Assembly: GCF_016909175.1 (NCBI RefSeq)
Contig: NZ_JAFBFI010000017.1
Coordinates: 52,976 to 116,975, forward strand
Direction of reading: 5' to 3'
Origin: Peribacillus deserti
GTDB lineage: Bacteria; Bacillota; Bacilli; Bacillales; DSM-1321
DNA: 64,000 bases
Shown one piece after another: positions 44,253-52,815 of the stretch. The translations under genes were made by a program, and so were the position numbers. The notes beneath the pieces are model-generated. The model worked only from the letters and a program-made list of their open reading frames with translations. It ran no database searches and had not been told where the DNA came from. The stretch's first letter is position 1. Every line of letters starts with the position of its first letter.

Positions 44253-44938
44253 TTCTCAGAATCGTCATGAATCTCTCTTTTGTTTTTCATATATTCATAT
44301 ATCATTTCATAAAAATGCAGCAATACAGCTACGACAATAAAACCAAGGGCATAGCCTCCCAAAACATCAGAAGGATAATGAACATTAAGATAAATCCGGC
44401 TTAATCCTACAATCAGGATCATAATAAATGCAGCAGCCCAAATTAATATTTTAACTCCCTGAGACTTACAATATTTAGTTAAAAAATACGCAGTAACAAA
44501 ATAAAAAATAAACCCAACCATCGCGTGTCCCGAAGGAAAGCTATAGCCCACCCCATCAACATTGGCTAAAATAGATGGGCGTTCTCTCTCTAGCACCCTT
44601 TTTACAAGCTTATTTATTTGATCCCCGCCTGCCACTGCAAGAATAACTGCTGCCATAGCCAAATAATTTCTGCTTTTAAACCACAAAAAAGCTAACAGCA
44701 ATAGAGTCCCTGATCCGATGATCGTTTTAGAACCAAATTCAGTTATGAAAGTAAAAAAGCCGGAATAAGAATCTCCCACAACATGCATCAGCCCTTTTTG
44801 AAAGCTCCCATCCATTTCTAAGGATGACCCGCCGTGCACCGTTTTTACAATCAAAAAAAATATAAGAACTGATAAAAACAGAAATCCAGCAAATATTATC
44901 GACAGCAGGTTTGTACTTTTCACCGATTTGCCTTCCAT
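44243..44938 (-). CDS. PAP2-family membrane phosphatase
   Basis: A 231-residue protein with five or six membrane segments. The three phosphatase motifs are complete: KRVLERERP, then PSGHA near residue 140, and SRIYLNVHYPSD near 190. Such enzymes dephosphorylate undecaprenyl pyrophosphate or phosphatidylglycerol phosphate; which one cannot be told. It is monocistronic, with its own overlapping terminator. GGAGAG precedes the ATG. Confidence 0.87.
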   Translation of the reverse strand: MEGKSVKSTNLLSIIFAGFLFLSVLIFFLIVKTVHGGSSLEMDGSFQKGLMHVVGDSYSGFFTFITEFGSKTIIGSGTLLLLAFLWFKSRNYLAMAAVILAVAGGDQINKLVKRVLERERPSILANVDGVGYSFPSGHAMVGFIFYFVTAYFLTKYCKSQGVKILIWAAAFIMILIVGLSRIYLNVHYPSDVLGGYALGFIVVAVLLHFYEMIYEYMKNKREIHDDSEKTA

Positions 44939-45116
44939 ACACTCTCTCCTCTTTCAACTATATATACAAAATTACTTTACCAGACCCAAAGCGTCCAGGA
45001 ACATTAATTTTTTTAAACGCTCCTATTATTATATCCGCTGGAAAAATAAAGATGATATACACGTTATAAAATACACTTTAATTGAAAAACAAAATGTATT
45101 AAGCGGTAAACTTGGC

Positions 45117-45610
45117 TGCGAGCATAAATTCAATCCTTACGAGCAAACTCCCAGCCAATGCGAGCACTTTTCCGAATTTGCGAGCAGACCGCCAGCTTGC
45201 GGAGCAAGTTTACTGAGTTTGAGAGCAAAAGTTCAATCCTTACGAGCAATCTCCCAGCCAATGCGAGCAACTTTCCAAATTTGCGAGCAGGCCGACAGCT
45301 TGCGATCAAGTTCACTTAGTTTGCGAGAAAAAATTCAATCCTTACGAGCAAACTCCAGCCAATGTGAGCAGATTTCTAAATTTGCGAGCAGGCCGACAGC
45401 TTGCGATTAAGTTCACTTAGTTTGCGAGAAAAAATTAAAACCTTACGAGCAAACTCCAGCCAATGCGAGCAGCTTTCCGAATTTGCGAGCAGGCCCGCCA
45501 CTTGCGGGCAAGTTCACTTAGTCTGCGCGCAAAAATTAAAATCTTACGAGCAATCTCCCAGCCAACGAGCAGCTTTCCAAAGCTGCTGGCAGACCGCCAG
45601 CTTGCGAGCC
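45117..45610 (+). repeat. Degenerate short-core array D (TGCGAGCA) with higher-order period
   Basis: About 24 copies of a core near TGCGAGCA recur every 19-22 bp: 45117, 45138, 45159, 45179, 45198, 45220, 45241, 45262, 45282, 45301, 45322, 45343 and so on to 45603. Five successive units form a larger repeat of 101-103 bp, marked by TACGAGCA at 45138, 45241, 45343, 45444 and 45545. It fills the gap between the PAP2 gene and ecsC. The varying step size shifts the frame, so it is not coding. No cas genes are nearby. Confidence 0.9.
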
Positions 45611-45616
45611 CTCATC

Positions 45617-46324
45617 CTAGTTCAATATTCTGAGACGGTAGCAGTTCATGGCGGTTTCGCCGAGATGGTCGAGAAGGTTGTAATTGGCGTAGGCCCCTAC
45701 AAATGCTCCTATGCCCGGCACGAGCTGGAGCATTTTGACAAAGTCAATATAATCGCGATATTCCTGCTGGAATACTCTCCAGTCCATTTCTCTCAGCGTG
45801 CTTTTATGTTCATCCCAGTTATTGATGATGGAGAAAGTTTCTCTTTTTCGGTCATCGCTTGAAAAGGCGAGCTGAAAAATATGCAGGATGAATAAGCGTT
45901 CTTCATAAGTTTTGACGTCGAATCCATACAAACTTCCTGTTTCGAATAAAAACTTCATTTTAATTCCCAGCAGTAAGGGGAAATCGGCTAATCCCACTAA
46001 TAACCCTGCTGCACCGGTCCCTGCTCCTTCCCACAAAGCGGTTTTACGGTAACGGACAATAGCCTCTCTCACTAGTTTTTCTTTTTCCTCGAGAGACAGA
46101 CCTTCCACTGACTTTTCCTTAGTAGTCCAGTCTGAACCTGCAAGGGTCACTTTTACCATGTTTTTAATGCTGTCAGTTATGATTTGATGAGCTTTTTCTG
46201 GAATATAGCTATTGATTTTGGTTTGAGCCTTTTTAGATAATCTATTTAAAATGGATGAACGGGTCTGCATCTTGCTTTTCCATTTATCCAATTCTGTGCT
46301 TATTAGCTGTTCATAAGTTTCCAT
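45617..46324 (-). CDS. ecsC: EcsC protein
   Basis: A 235-residue protein of the EcsC family (B. subtilis 236). The central AGTGAAGLLVGLADFPLLLG is the conserved Gly-rich membrane-associated segment, followed by YGFDVKTYEERLFILHIFQL and PGIGAFVGAYANY. Start 46324 (METYEQ) follows AAGGAG with a 6 bp gap; 21 more in-frame codons overlap the site. It is third in the ecs cluster, after a terminator. Its role in the Ecs system is unclear even in B. subtilis. Confidence 0.88.
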   Translation of the reverse strand: METYEQLISTELDKWKSKMQTRSSILNRLSKKAQTKINSYIPEKAHQIITDSIKNMVKVTLAGSDWTTKEKSVEGLSLEEKEKLVREAIVRYRKTALWEGAGTGAAGLLVGLADFPLLLGIKMKFLFETGSLYGFDVKTYEERLFILHIFQLAFSSDDRKRETFSIINNWDEHKSTLREMDWRVFQQEYRDYIDFVKMLQLVPGIGAFVGAYANYNLLDHLGETAMNCYRLRILN

Positions 46325-46390
46325 AGGCAGCTCCTTAAGGTTAGTAATCTTTTTACGCATTAAGCTGTTAAAAGTTTCAATGTGCATCAG

Positions 46391-46418
46391 AAAAAGGCCG
46401 ATGGAGCACCGGCCTTTT
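46391..46418 (-). terminator. Terminator between ecsB and ecsC
   Basis: AAAAGGCCG (46392-46400) pairs with CGGCCTTTT (46410-46418) over a 9 nt loop. T-runs lie on both strands. It separates ecsAB from ecsC. Confidence 0.8.
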
Positions 46419-46426
46419 CATATCAG

Positions 46427-47638
46427 TTATCTTAATCCAGTCATTTTTTTTCGGGCATAGCCAGAAAAAACTAACAAAAACAGAATTCCCCCAGCGAAGC
46501 AAAAAACAGCGTCAATAATATTCCCAGCTGTTAAAATAACTAAGCACAATATCATATTTTGAAGGAGCAGAACGCGATTGATAATAGCCGCGACAGCTCG
46601 TTTTTTCATATCCTCGGTCAGCGGATAGAGATCCAGCCAGATCTTTAAATCATGATGGCGGGCTATGGGAAGAATCTGGATACCCGTTAGATAAAGGATG
46701 AATAGCACCGTTATCGCTTTAGCCCAGATTGAAACAAATACAATGCTGAGAGCTGCTCCTATAATAGTGAGCCTAACGGATAATCCTAAATAATCATTCG
46801 ACCTTAAAAATGTCCTGGCATAAAGGTAGATATACGAGGAAGAATTTTTAAATTTAATATAGGACACTATCCAGTCAAGCCACTTTCTTCTAGATACTTT
46901 TTCCTTTAATTTCGGCACATCCGTAAATAAATTAGCCACTCTATAAAATGCAGACATCCTTTTGCCTTCCAGACTAATCAGACGCTCCCATTTCAAAGAT
47001 TTCTTCCTGGTTTCACGTTCAAAGTAGAATAGCAGCAAAATCAGTATCCCTGCTATCATAACAGCGAAGAAAATGGATGCCCCCCTAAAAAATAAATATA
47101 AACAGGCTATATTCAGGCAAAGCCGGATCAGGCTGTCGATAAATAATACTTCCCTCACGTCATACCTTAGGATTCTCCATCGTATCTGGACGTTAAGATA
47201 CTTCAAAACAGCCAGCAGGATAAAAGCAGTTAAAAAATCAGCCAGCGATGCTCCGTTTACTTTTGCATGTATTGGCATAAAAGCAGCTAGAATCATTAAT
47301 AAGAAATAACTCTGCAGTATAAAACTGACCCTAATGCATTTACTAAAATATTGAGTAAGCCTAGTTTCTAACGGAAGCAAAAAAACAACATCAGCCTCCT
47401 TTAAAAATGTCATAACCGGGCTGCTGGTGACTGCGAGTCCCAGTATTACAGCCATAATAATAGCTGCCGGAAAATCTGGAGAGAGCGTTTTAACCCATTC
47501 ACTATAATAAAAGCTCAAGCCTCCGACGGCAAAAATCATGACAAAAACAAGGTGCCCATTAAAAATATACTTAAGATATTTTCCGGTCTCCTTTGTAAAC
47601 CCTTTAAATCGATCCTGCCACAAAGCATTTTTATTCAT
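46427..47638 (-). CDS. ecsB: ABC transporter permease EcsB
   Basis: A 403-residue membrane protein with about ten hydrophobic segments, the permease partner of EcsA. It ends in ILPIARHHDLKIWLDLYPLT and FLLVFSGYARKKMTG, the EcsB pattern. EcsAB affects protein secretion, intramembrane proteolysis (RasP), sporulation and competence in B. subtilis; its substrate is not settled. Its start overlaps the end of ecsA by 8 bp. Confidence 0.9.
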   Translation of the reverse strand: MNKNALWQDRFKGFTKETGKYLKYIFNGHLVFVMIFAVGGLSFYYSEWVKTLSPDFPAAIIMAVILGLAVTSSPVMTFLKEADVVFLLPLETRLTQYFSKCIRVSFILQSYFLLMILAAFMPIHAKVNGASLADFLTAFILLAVLKYLNVQIRWRILRYDVREVLFIDSLIRLCLNIACLYLFFRGASIFFAVMIAGILILLLFYFERETRKKSLKWERLISLEGKRMSAFYRVANLFTDVPKLKEKVSRRKWLDWIVSYIKFKNSSSYIYLYARTFLRSNDYLGLSVRLTIIGAALSIVFVSIWAKAITVLFILYLTGIQILPIARHHDLKIWLDLYPLTEDMKKRAVAAIINRVLLLQNMILCLVILTAGNIIDAVFCFAGGILFLLVFSGYARKKMTGLR

Positions 47639-48374
47639 TGTCTTGTTCTTCTTTCGTCAGCGCTATATAGATTTCATCAAGATTGGCGCCAGGCATTGAA
47701 AATTCTCTTTGCAGGTCATCGAGTTTTCCTTTTGCCCTTATTCTTCCATTGTGAAGAATAATGAATGAGTCGCAATATCGTTCTGCAGTCGCCAGAATAT
47801 GAGTAGACATAAGAATACCTGCACCGCTTTCCTTCATTTTGTTCATTAAGTCCAGCAGTGACTGTATGCCTAAAGGATCTAGGCCAACAAATGGTTCGTC
47901 TACTATATAGAGAGAAGGCTGTACTAAGAAAGCACACATAATCATTACCTTTTGCTTCATTCCCTTAGAAAAGTGAGCAGGGAACCATTTAAGGCGCTTT
48001 TCCATCCGAAACTCTTTAAGCAGAAACTCGATACGCTCCTTATAATCCGCCTCACTTAATCCGTATGCCATTGCAGTCAGTTTTAAATGCTCTTCTAGGG
48101 TAAGTTCATCATATAAAATAGGAGTTTCAGGTACAAAGGTGAATTCTCTGCGGTACTGCTCAGGATTTTCACTGAAGAGTTTCTCATTGATATGAATGCT
48201 GCCGGCTTTCGGCTCCATTAACCCAATGATATGCTTGATTGTGGTACTCTTCCCTGCACCATTTAAGCCTATTAATCCAACTAATTCATTTTTATTAACT
48301 GAAAAGCTAATTTCCTTTACTACAGGATTTCTGGTATAGCCGCCTGTCAGCTGGTTTACTTCTAGCAATGCCAT
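47631..48374 (-). CDS. ecsA: ABC transporter ATP-binding protein EcsA
   Basis: A 247-residue ABC ATPase. Walker A GLNGAGKSTT is near residue 36, the signature is HFSKGMKQKVMI and Walker B is LYIVDEPFVGLDP. It energises EcsB. The ATG follows GAAAGGAATG. It is the first gene of the ecs operon, which faces the structured region and hit. Confidence 0.93.
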   Translation of the reverse strand: MALLEVNQLTGGYTRNPVVKEISFSVNKNELVGLIGLNGAGKSTTIKHIIGLMEPKAGSIHINEKLFSENPEQYRREFTFVPETPILYDELTLEEHLKLTAMAYGLSEADYKERIEFLLKEFRMEKRLKWFPAHFSKGMKQKVMIMCAFLVQPSLYIVDEPFVGLDPLGIQSLLDLMNKMKESGAGILMSTHILATAERYCDSFIILHNGRIRAKGKLDDLQREFSMPGANLDEIYIALTKEEQDNE

Positions 48375-48508
48375 ATATACATTCCTTTCTTCTTACGATC
48401 CTGCTCTTATAGTAACAAATTTTTTGATGGCGTACATAACTGAATAAAAGCATATTACCAAAAATTACAAGTAAGTTTTCGAGCAAAATTGCCCAAGATA
48501 ATGTAGAG

Positions 48509-48889
48509 GAAGGAATCAGCAATGATGTTTTAAAAACTTGTGGTTTTTATCATCATTGAAATGAGGTGTCAGTTAAAGATATTTAACTGAATTTCATCAT
48601 TCAAATTGGTCTAGCAAGAAGGAGACGTGATTTTCTTGCACAAGGTATATTTGTTCCACTGAGGCATTCTTCATTAAAGTGAAGTGATGCAGACTTCAAC
48701 CGCTTTATAAGTTGTGAAACCTATAAAGGACAAGGAGATGTTCCGAATGGACAAAGAAGCTCTTCCCGAGATAACCATTCATTAAAAAAATGAGGTGTTT
48801 ATCAAAGAGGACTCTGCCTGTAATAGACGTTTGAACATTAGATTCCTTCCTCAAGAAGCAGGGTGGCAGCAGCCATCCTGCTTTCTTTA
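48509..48889 (+). ncRNA. Unexplained structured intergenic RNA candidate upstream of hit
   Basis: Between ecsA and hit, about 380 bp holds a series of hairpins: AATGATG...CATCATT (48523-48557) and a perfect CAGTTAAA-GATA-TTTAACTG (48569-48588). Three modules about 112 bp apart share CATT-A-rich-ATGAGGTG (48553, 48668, 48780). Two of them carry AAGGAGA(C/T)GT. It ends in a strong terminator: AAGCAGGGTGGC pairs with GCCATCCTGCTT (48856-48883), then TCTTT. A weak promoter with GATAAT at 48497 could start it. It could be an independent sRNA or a leader controlling hit. Confidence 0.45.
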
Positions 48890-49027
48890 TGCCATAAGAC
48901 GATAGGTTATTACAGGATCCTCCCCTTCAGACCCTCAGCTTATCAAAATGTCTTCTATTTATTTTACTGCCTTCTGAGCATTATGATAAAATTTGGGTAT
49001 CCGTTTCAAGAAAGGATGGTTTTATAA

Positions 49028-49450
49028 ATGGGCAATTGTATTTTTTGCAGTATTCTAAAAGGAGATATCCCCGCATCAAAGGTGTATGAAAATGAGCATA
49101 TTATGGCATTTTTGGATATCAGCCAGGTAACAAAAGGACATACTCTTGTTATTCCTAAGGTACACCAGGAAAATATTTATGAATTAACATCCGAGACAGC
49201 CAGCCAGTTATTCTCTGCTGTGCCCGATATAGCGAACGCCATAAAAAAAGAATTCAATCCAATCGGCTTAAACATTCTAAATAACAATGGCGAGCATGCT
49301 GGACAATCTGTATTCCACTACCATATGCACCTCATTCCACGATATGGAAAAGGAGATGGATTTGGAGCGGTCTGGAAAACTCACACAAGCGACTATACAT
49401 CTGAGGACCTGTCTAAAATTGCTGGTTCGATCGCTAAGCATCTTACATAA
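49028..49450 (+). CDS. hit: HIT-family nucleotide-binding protein
   Basis: A 140-residue Hint-type purine nucleoside phosphoramidase homolog. CIFCSILKG provides a zinc CxxC, KVYENEHIMAFLDISQVTKG is the usual N-terminal core, and the histidine triad is FHYHMHLIPR near residue 98. The ribosome site AAGAAAGG lies upstream. Its position opposite ecsA is the same in B. subtilis. Confidence 0.92.
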   Translation: MGNCIFCSILKGDIPASKVYENEHIMAFLDISQVTKGHTLVIPKVHQENIYELTSETASQLFSAVPDIANAIKKEFNPIGLNILNNNGEHAGQSVFHYHMHLIPRYGKGDGFGAVWKTHTSDYTSEDLSKIAGSIAKHLT

Positions 49451-49458
49451 AAGCGCAC

Positions 49459-49491
49459 AGCCTGCAAGGAACATTCTTTGCAGGCTTCTTT
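49459..49491 (+). terminator. Terminator after hit
   Basis: AGCCTGCAA (49459-49467) pairs with TTGCAGGCT (49478-49486) and is followed by TCTTT. From here to serC (about 340 bp) I see only AT-rich DNA and the serC ribosome site; no gene is evident. Confidence 0.82.
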
Positions 49492-49837
49492 AAGCTAATA
49501 TTTCAGCTATTGGATAACTGACCAGTCTTCTTATATATTTGTAAAAACATCCGGAATGTAACCTAACGATAGTTGTCAGCATATTGGTACTAGCCACTTC
49601 GCACTGCTTCCCCCTCCTAAAAAACCAGCCGGCCGTAAGAAAAACTAAATTGCAAGGTTATCAGTCTAAGTTTCTGATTAAATATGAATAAATCTTACAT
49701 ATACTTATCATGAAACTTCAATTCCTATTTTATGTTTTTTGAAAATTTGGTAATTCGCACTTTAAAATGAATTGCTATTTCTGATAGGATGAAGATACAT
49801 ATTCTAACTTTAGTGATTTAAAGCGGAGGAGATAAGA

Positions 49838-50923
49838 ATGAAAAGAGCATTAAATTTTAATGCAGGTCCTGCTGCACTGCCTTTTGAGGTGTTAGAAAAA
49901 GCAAAAGAAGAATGGTTGAATTACAACGGAACAGGTATGTCTATTCTAGAATTGAGCCATCGCAGCACTGAATTCGAGTCAGTTCTAAATAATGCCAAAA
50001 GACTGCTGGCCGAATTACTAGATATTCCTGATACTCATGAAGTTCTTTTCCTTCAAGGAGGCGCATCCCTTCAATTTACAATGGTTCCTTATAATTTAAT
50101 CACAGAAGAAAAAAAAAGAGGATACTATGTTCTGACTGGTGTCTGGTCCGAAAAAGCGATGGACGAAGCCAAGAAATTAGGAGACCCAAAAACAGCCGCA
50201 TCTGCTAAGGCAATGAATTATACCCTTATCCCATCTATAGACGATATACAAATGGGGGACGATGCTGCCTATCTTCATATTACAAGCAATAATACGATTT
50301 ATGGAACACAGTGGACCTCCTTCCCTGTCACAGGATCCATTCCGCTAGTGGCTGATATGTCCAGCGACATCCTTAGCAGGCCTGTAGATATTTCAAAATT
50401 TGGGGTTATATACGGGGGTGCACAAAAAAACCTCGGCCCTTCGGGTGTGACAGTAGTTATCATTAAAAAAGATCTAATAAGGGAAGATGCATCCCATTTG
50501 CCAACGATGCTCAATTACCACACGTATTATAAAAACAATTCTCTTTATAATACTCCCCCTTCTTTCGCCATATATCTGTTATCCCTAGTATTACAATGGA
50601 CAAAAGATAAAGGCGGCATATCCGGGATTGAAAAAATAAACCGCCAAAAGGCAGATCTTCTTTACAAAACGATAGATGAAAGCGAGGGTTTTTATAGCGG
50701 TCACGCTGAAAAACCATTTAGATCTCACATGAATGTTACCTTTACATTAAAGAATGAAGAAATGACTAAGAAGTTTCTTTCTTTTGCAAAAGAGGAAGGT
50801 TTTATAGGCTTAAATGGCCACCGTTCAATAGGAGGATGCCGCGCATCCATCTACAATGCCATTCCATTAGCACATTGTGAAAGATTAGCAGATTTCATGC
50901 TTCGTTTTAAGAGTAGGAATTAG
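49838..50923 (+). CDS. serC: Phosphoserine aminotransferase
   Basis: A 361-residue PLP enzyme that makes phosphoserine from phosphohydroxypyruvate and glutamate in serine synthesis. It starts LNFNAGPAALPFEVLEKAKE; the PLP lysine is in GAQKNLGPSG near residue 197, and the C-terminal GHRSIGGCRASIYNA is the substrate loop. The ATG follows GCGGAGGAG. It lies next to hit and trpP, as in B. subtilis. Confidence 0.94.
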   Translation: MKRALNFNAGPAALPFEVLEKAKEEWLNYNGTGMSILELSHRSTEFESVLNNAKRLLAELLDIPDTHEVLFLQGGASLQFTMVPYNLITEEKKRGYYVLTGVWSEKAMDEAKKLGDPKTAASAKAMNYTLIPSIDDIQMGDDAAYLHITSNNTIYGTQWTSFPVTGSIPLVADMSSDILSRPVDISKFGVIYGGAQKNLGPSGVTVVIIKKDLIREDASHLPTMLNYHTYYKNNSLYNTPPSFAIYLLSLVLQWTKDKGGISGIEKINRQKADLLYKTIDESEGFYSGHAEKPFRSHMNVTFTLKNEEMTKKFLSFAKEEGFIGLNGHRSIGGCRASIYNAIPLAHCERLADFMLRFKSRN

Positions 50924-51013
50924 CTTTATCTTTCACCTTTAACATGCTATAATTTGCATCATAATCTTTTCGCGTCAGGCAAGAGTGCACTGCCGGAGAA
51001 GTTTACAAAAAAT

Positions 51014-51041
51014 TAGCTTAGCAAAGCATAGGAGAGATGAG
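51014..51041 (+). promoter_or_regulatory. TRAP-like binding site over the trpP ribosome site
   Basis: Six NAG triplets in exact 5 nt steps precede the start: TAG 51014, TAG 51019, AAG 51024, TAG 51029, GAG 51034 and GAG 51039, each with a 2 nt spacer. More GAG/AAG triplets lie further upstream (50983, 50996, 50999). The series covers the Shine-Dalgarno region of trpP. In B. subtilis, TRAP with tryptophan binds such a site and blocks trpP translation. Confidence 0.72.
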
Positions 51042-51043
51042 AA

Positions 51044-51571
51044 ATGAATACGAAGACACTTGTATCCCTTTCCCTTTTGGTAGGGATTGGCGCAGCCTTG
51101 CATTTAATTATCCCTGGATTTTTTCTAGGAATGAAGCCAGACTTAATGTTAATTATGATGTTTCTAGGAATCTTCCTTTTTACTGAAAAGAAAAATGTTT
51201 TATTGCTGGCCCTTCTTACCGGAATCATATCGGGATTAACTTCAACTTTTCCAGGCGGATTACTGCCAAACATTATAGATAAATTTGTTACAGCCTTCTT
51301 GATCTACTTTTTATACACAGCTGTTAAAAAAAGCAGCTCCACTTATATGGTCTGTGCCCTTACTGGAATCGGTACACTGATTTCTGGTGCAGTGTTTCTA
51401 GGTTCAGCCTTGTTAATTTCCGGACTTCCGGGTTCAGCTGGTTTTCTGGGACTTTACTCTATAGTGGTATTGCCTGCAGCTGTTTTCAATTTAGCTGCCA
51501 TGGCGATTATTTACCCAATGGTCACAAAGATTTTAAAGCGGACCAGCTTGCAGCCAGCCGTAAAAAACTGA
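51044..51571 (+). CDS. trpP: Tryptophan transporter TrpP
   Basis: A 175-residue membrane protein with five or six hydrophobic segments. It has the pattern of the small Trp-transporter family (MKPDLMLIMMFLGIFLF, then TSTFPGGLLPNIIDKFVTAF). B. subtilis TrpP (YhaG) imports tryptophan and sits in the same place, after serC. The NAG repeats that run to the start codon suggest TRAP control. It is followed by its own terminator. Confidence 0.88.
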   Translation: MNTKTLVSLSLLVGIGAALHLIIPGFFLGMKPDLMLIMMFLGIFLFTEKKNVLLLALLTGIISGLTSTFPGGLLPNIIDKFVTAFLIYFLYTAVKKSSSTYMVCALTGIGTLISGAVFLGSALLISGLPGSAGFLGLYSIVVLPAAVFNLAAMAIIYPMVTKILKRTSLQPAVKN

Positions 51572-51582
51572 ACATATACATT

Positions 51583-51611
51583 AAGCCGCCCTATAACCGG
51601 GCGGCTTTTCT
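51583..51611 (+). terminator. Terminator after trpP
   Basis: A 9 bp stem pairs AAGCCGCCC (51583-51591) with GGGCGGCTT (51599-51607), loop TATAACC, followed by TTCTTATTT. Confidence 0.88.
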
Positions 51612-51626
51612 TATTTATGAACTAGA

Positions 51627-51812
51627 CTAGCTGCTTAATAACAAGCCAATCAAAAAGAATGCTGCCCCTCCAGCCCCCAGAAGAGCTGCTTTTTTCACAA
51701 ACAGCCTCTTTGCAGGAAAGAAGATGGTTCTTAATGAATGTAGAAAAAAATATACCATACCTATGGCAAACAAGAAGCTTATAAAATAAAATGCTGATAC
51801 AATCGCTCCCAT
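51627..51812 (-). CDS. Small hypothetical membrane protein
   Basis: A 61-residue protein with two membrane segments (AIVSAFYFISFLFAIGMVYF and AALLGAGGAAFFLIGLLL) joined by a basic loop (RTIFFPAKRLFVKK). GGGAGG lies 5 bp before the ATG, which favours a real gene. I do not recognise the family. It converges with trpP. Confidence 0.65.
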   Translation of the reverse strand: MGAIVSAFYFISFLFAIGMVYFFLHSLRTIFFPAKRLFVKKAALLGAGGAAFFLIGLLLSS

Positions 51813-52049
51813 TTTTCCTCCCAGTAAAAAAACCTTTTAATATCATATATGCACCTATACAGCTTGTAAGTACATGCGCTGGCATTAAAACCTGGTCTAT
51901 TTAGGGAACTTAATTTTAAATATGTTGTTTTAAGATAAAGTTTTTGTGATATACAATTAAGAGGAGAATTATTTTCTTTTTAAGCTTTTAATGTGTAAAA
52001 AAGGAGTTTTCTTCCTTTTTGTAGAAAAATATAAATATGAGGTGATCTT

Positions 52050-52433
52050 ATGAAAGTCAAATCGCTATTACTGGGCATTCTTACAGGTACGATAGTTGCT
52101 GGTGCAGGAACTCTTCTTTCAACTCCTGCTTCAGGTAAAGATCTTAGAAAACGAATCCTGGAGAATAAGGAAGAAATTCTTGCTATTCTGAATGAAATCA
52201 AGGGTAAAGCCATGGATGTAAAAAATGAAGCTTTATCAGCCACCCTTACAAGCAAAGAAAGTGTGAAGGCCTTTACTTCTGAAGTAAAAACCTTGATGGA
52301 GAACTGGAAACAGGACATTCAGCCGCACAAGGAAGAAATTCAGCATAGAATTTCAGAAATTGAAGGAGCGATTCAGGAATTAGAAGGGGTGGTAAGCAAA
52401 CCCACTTCCGCTGAAAAGGAAAATAATAAATAA
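52050..52433 (+). CDS. yhaH: YtxH-domain protein YhaH
   Basis: A 127-residue protein with an N-terminal YtxH segment (LLLGILTGTIVAGAGTLLST) followed by PASGKDLRKRILENK and a long amphipathic coiled coil (residues 40-115). YtxH proteins are often stress (SigB) induced; B. subtilis YhaH precedes hpr, as here. No clear SigB promoter is visible. AGGTGA precedes the ATG. Confidence 0.83.
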   Translation: MKVKSLLLGILTGTIVAGAGTLLSTPASGKDLRKRILENKEEILAILNEIKGKAMDVKNEALSATLTSKESVKAFTSEVKTLMENWKQDIQPHKEEIQHRISEIEGAIQELEGVVSKPTSAEKENNK

Positions 52434-52447
52434 CCTGACAGTTGAAC

Positions 52448-52494
52448 TCGGTTTACACCTATTAGTCAGTACCGTGTAAACCGATTTTCTTCTT
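52448..52494 (+). terminator. Terminator after yhaH
   Basis: TCGGTTTACAC (52448-52458) pairs perfectly with GTGTAAACCGA (52474-52484) over a 15 nt loop, followed by TTTTCTTCTT. The next 320 bp up to hpr is AT-rich and shows no gene; it presumably holds the hpr promoter. Confidence 0.88.
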
Positions 52495-52815
52495 CAAAAA
52501 GGCAGTATAAACATTCAGTATTTTCTACAGCTAAGGAATGGCTTGGTTCTCCAAGTCTTCTTTTTTAAACAGCCCTTCAGCTTTTCAAACGTTATTTTAG
52601 AAAAAAGAATTATTTACCACCTTCATGTCGTTAACAATCTATGACTGTTCTACATAACCATTCTCAAATCCTTATTTATGTCTATATCAAGCCATTTCTA
52701 TTAATTTCAAGAAAAATATTCATTTTAAATTCAAAAAATTTTGTTTTTTTACTTTATAAGTTTTTATTTTATTGTCATAATAAAAGTACACAACTAAAAA
52801 GTAGGTGAATCTCGA

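Noticed and set aside
45117..45610. CRISPR array
   Set aside because: The repeated core is only 8 bp, unit length varies between 19 and 22 bp, the 'spacers' themselves recur every 102 bp, and there are no cas genes.
48509..48889. T-box leader
   Set aside because: AGGGTGGCAGCAG before the terminator looks vaguely like a T-box sequence, but the conserved TGGNACCGCG is missing and hit is not an aminoacyl-tRNA or amino acid gene.
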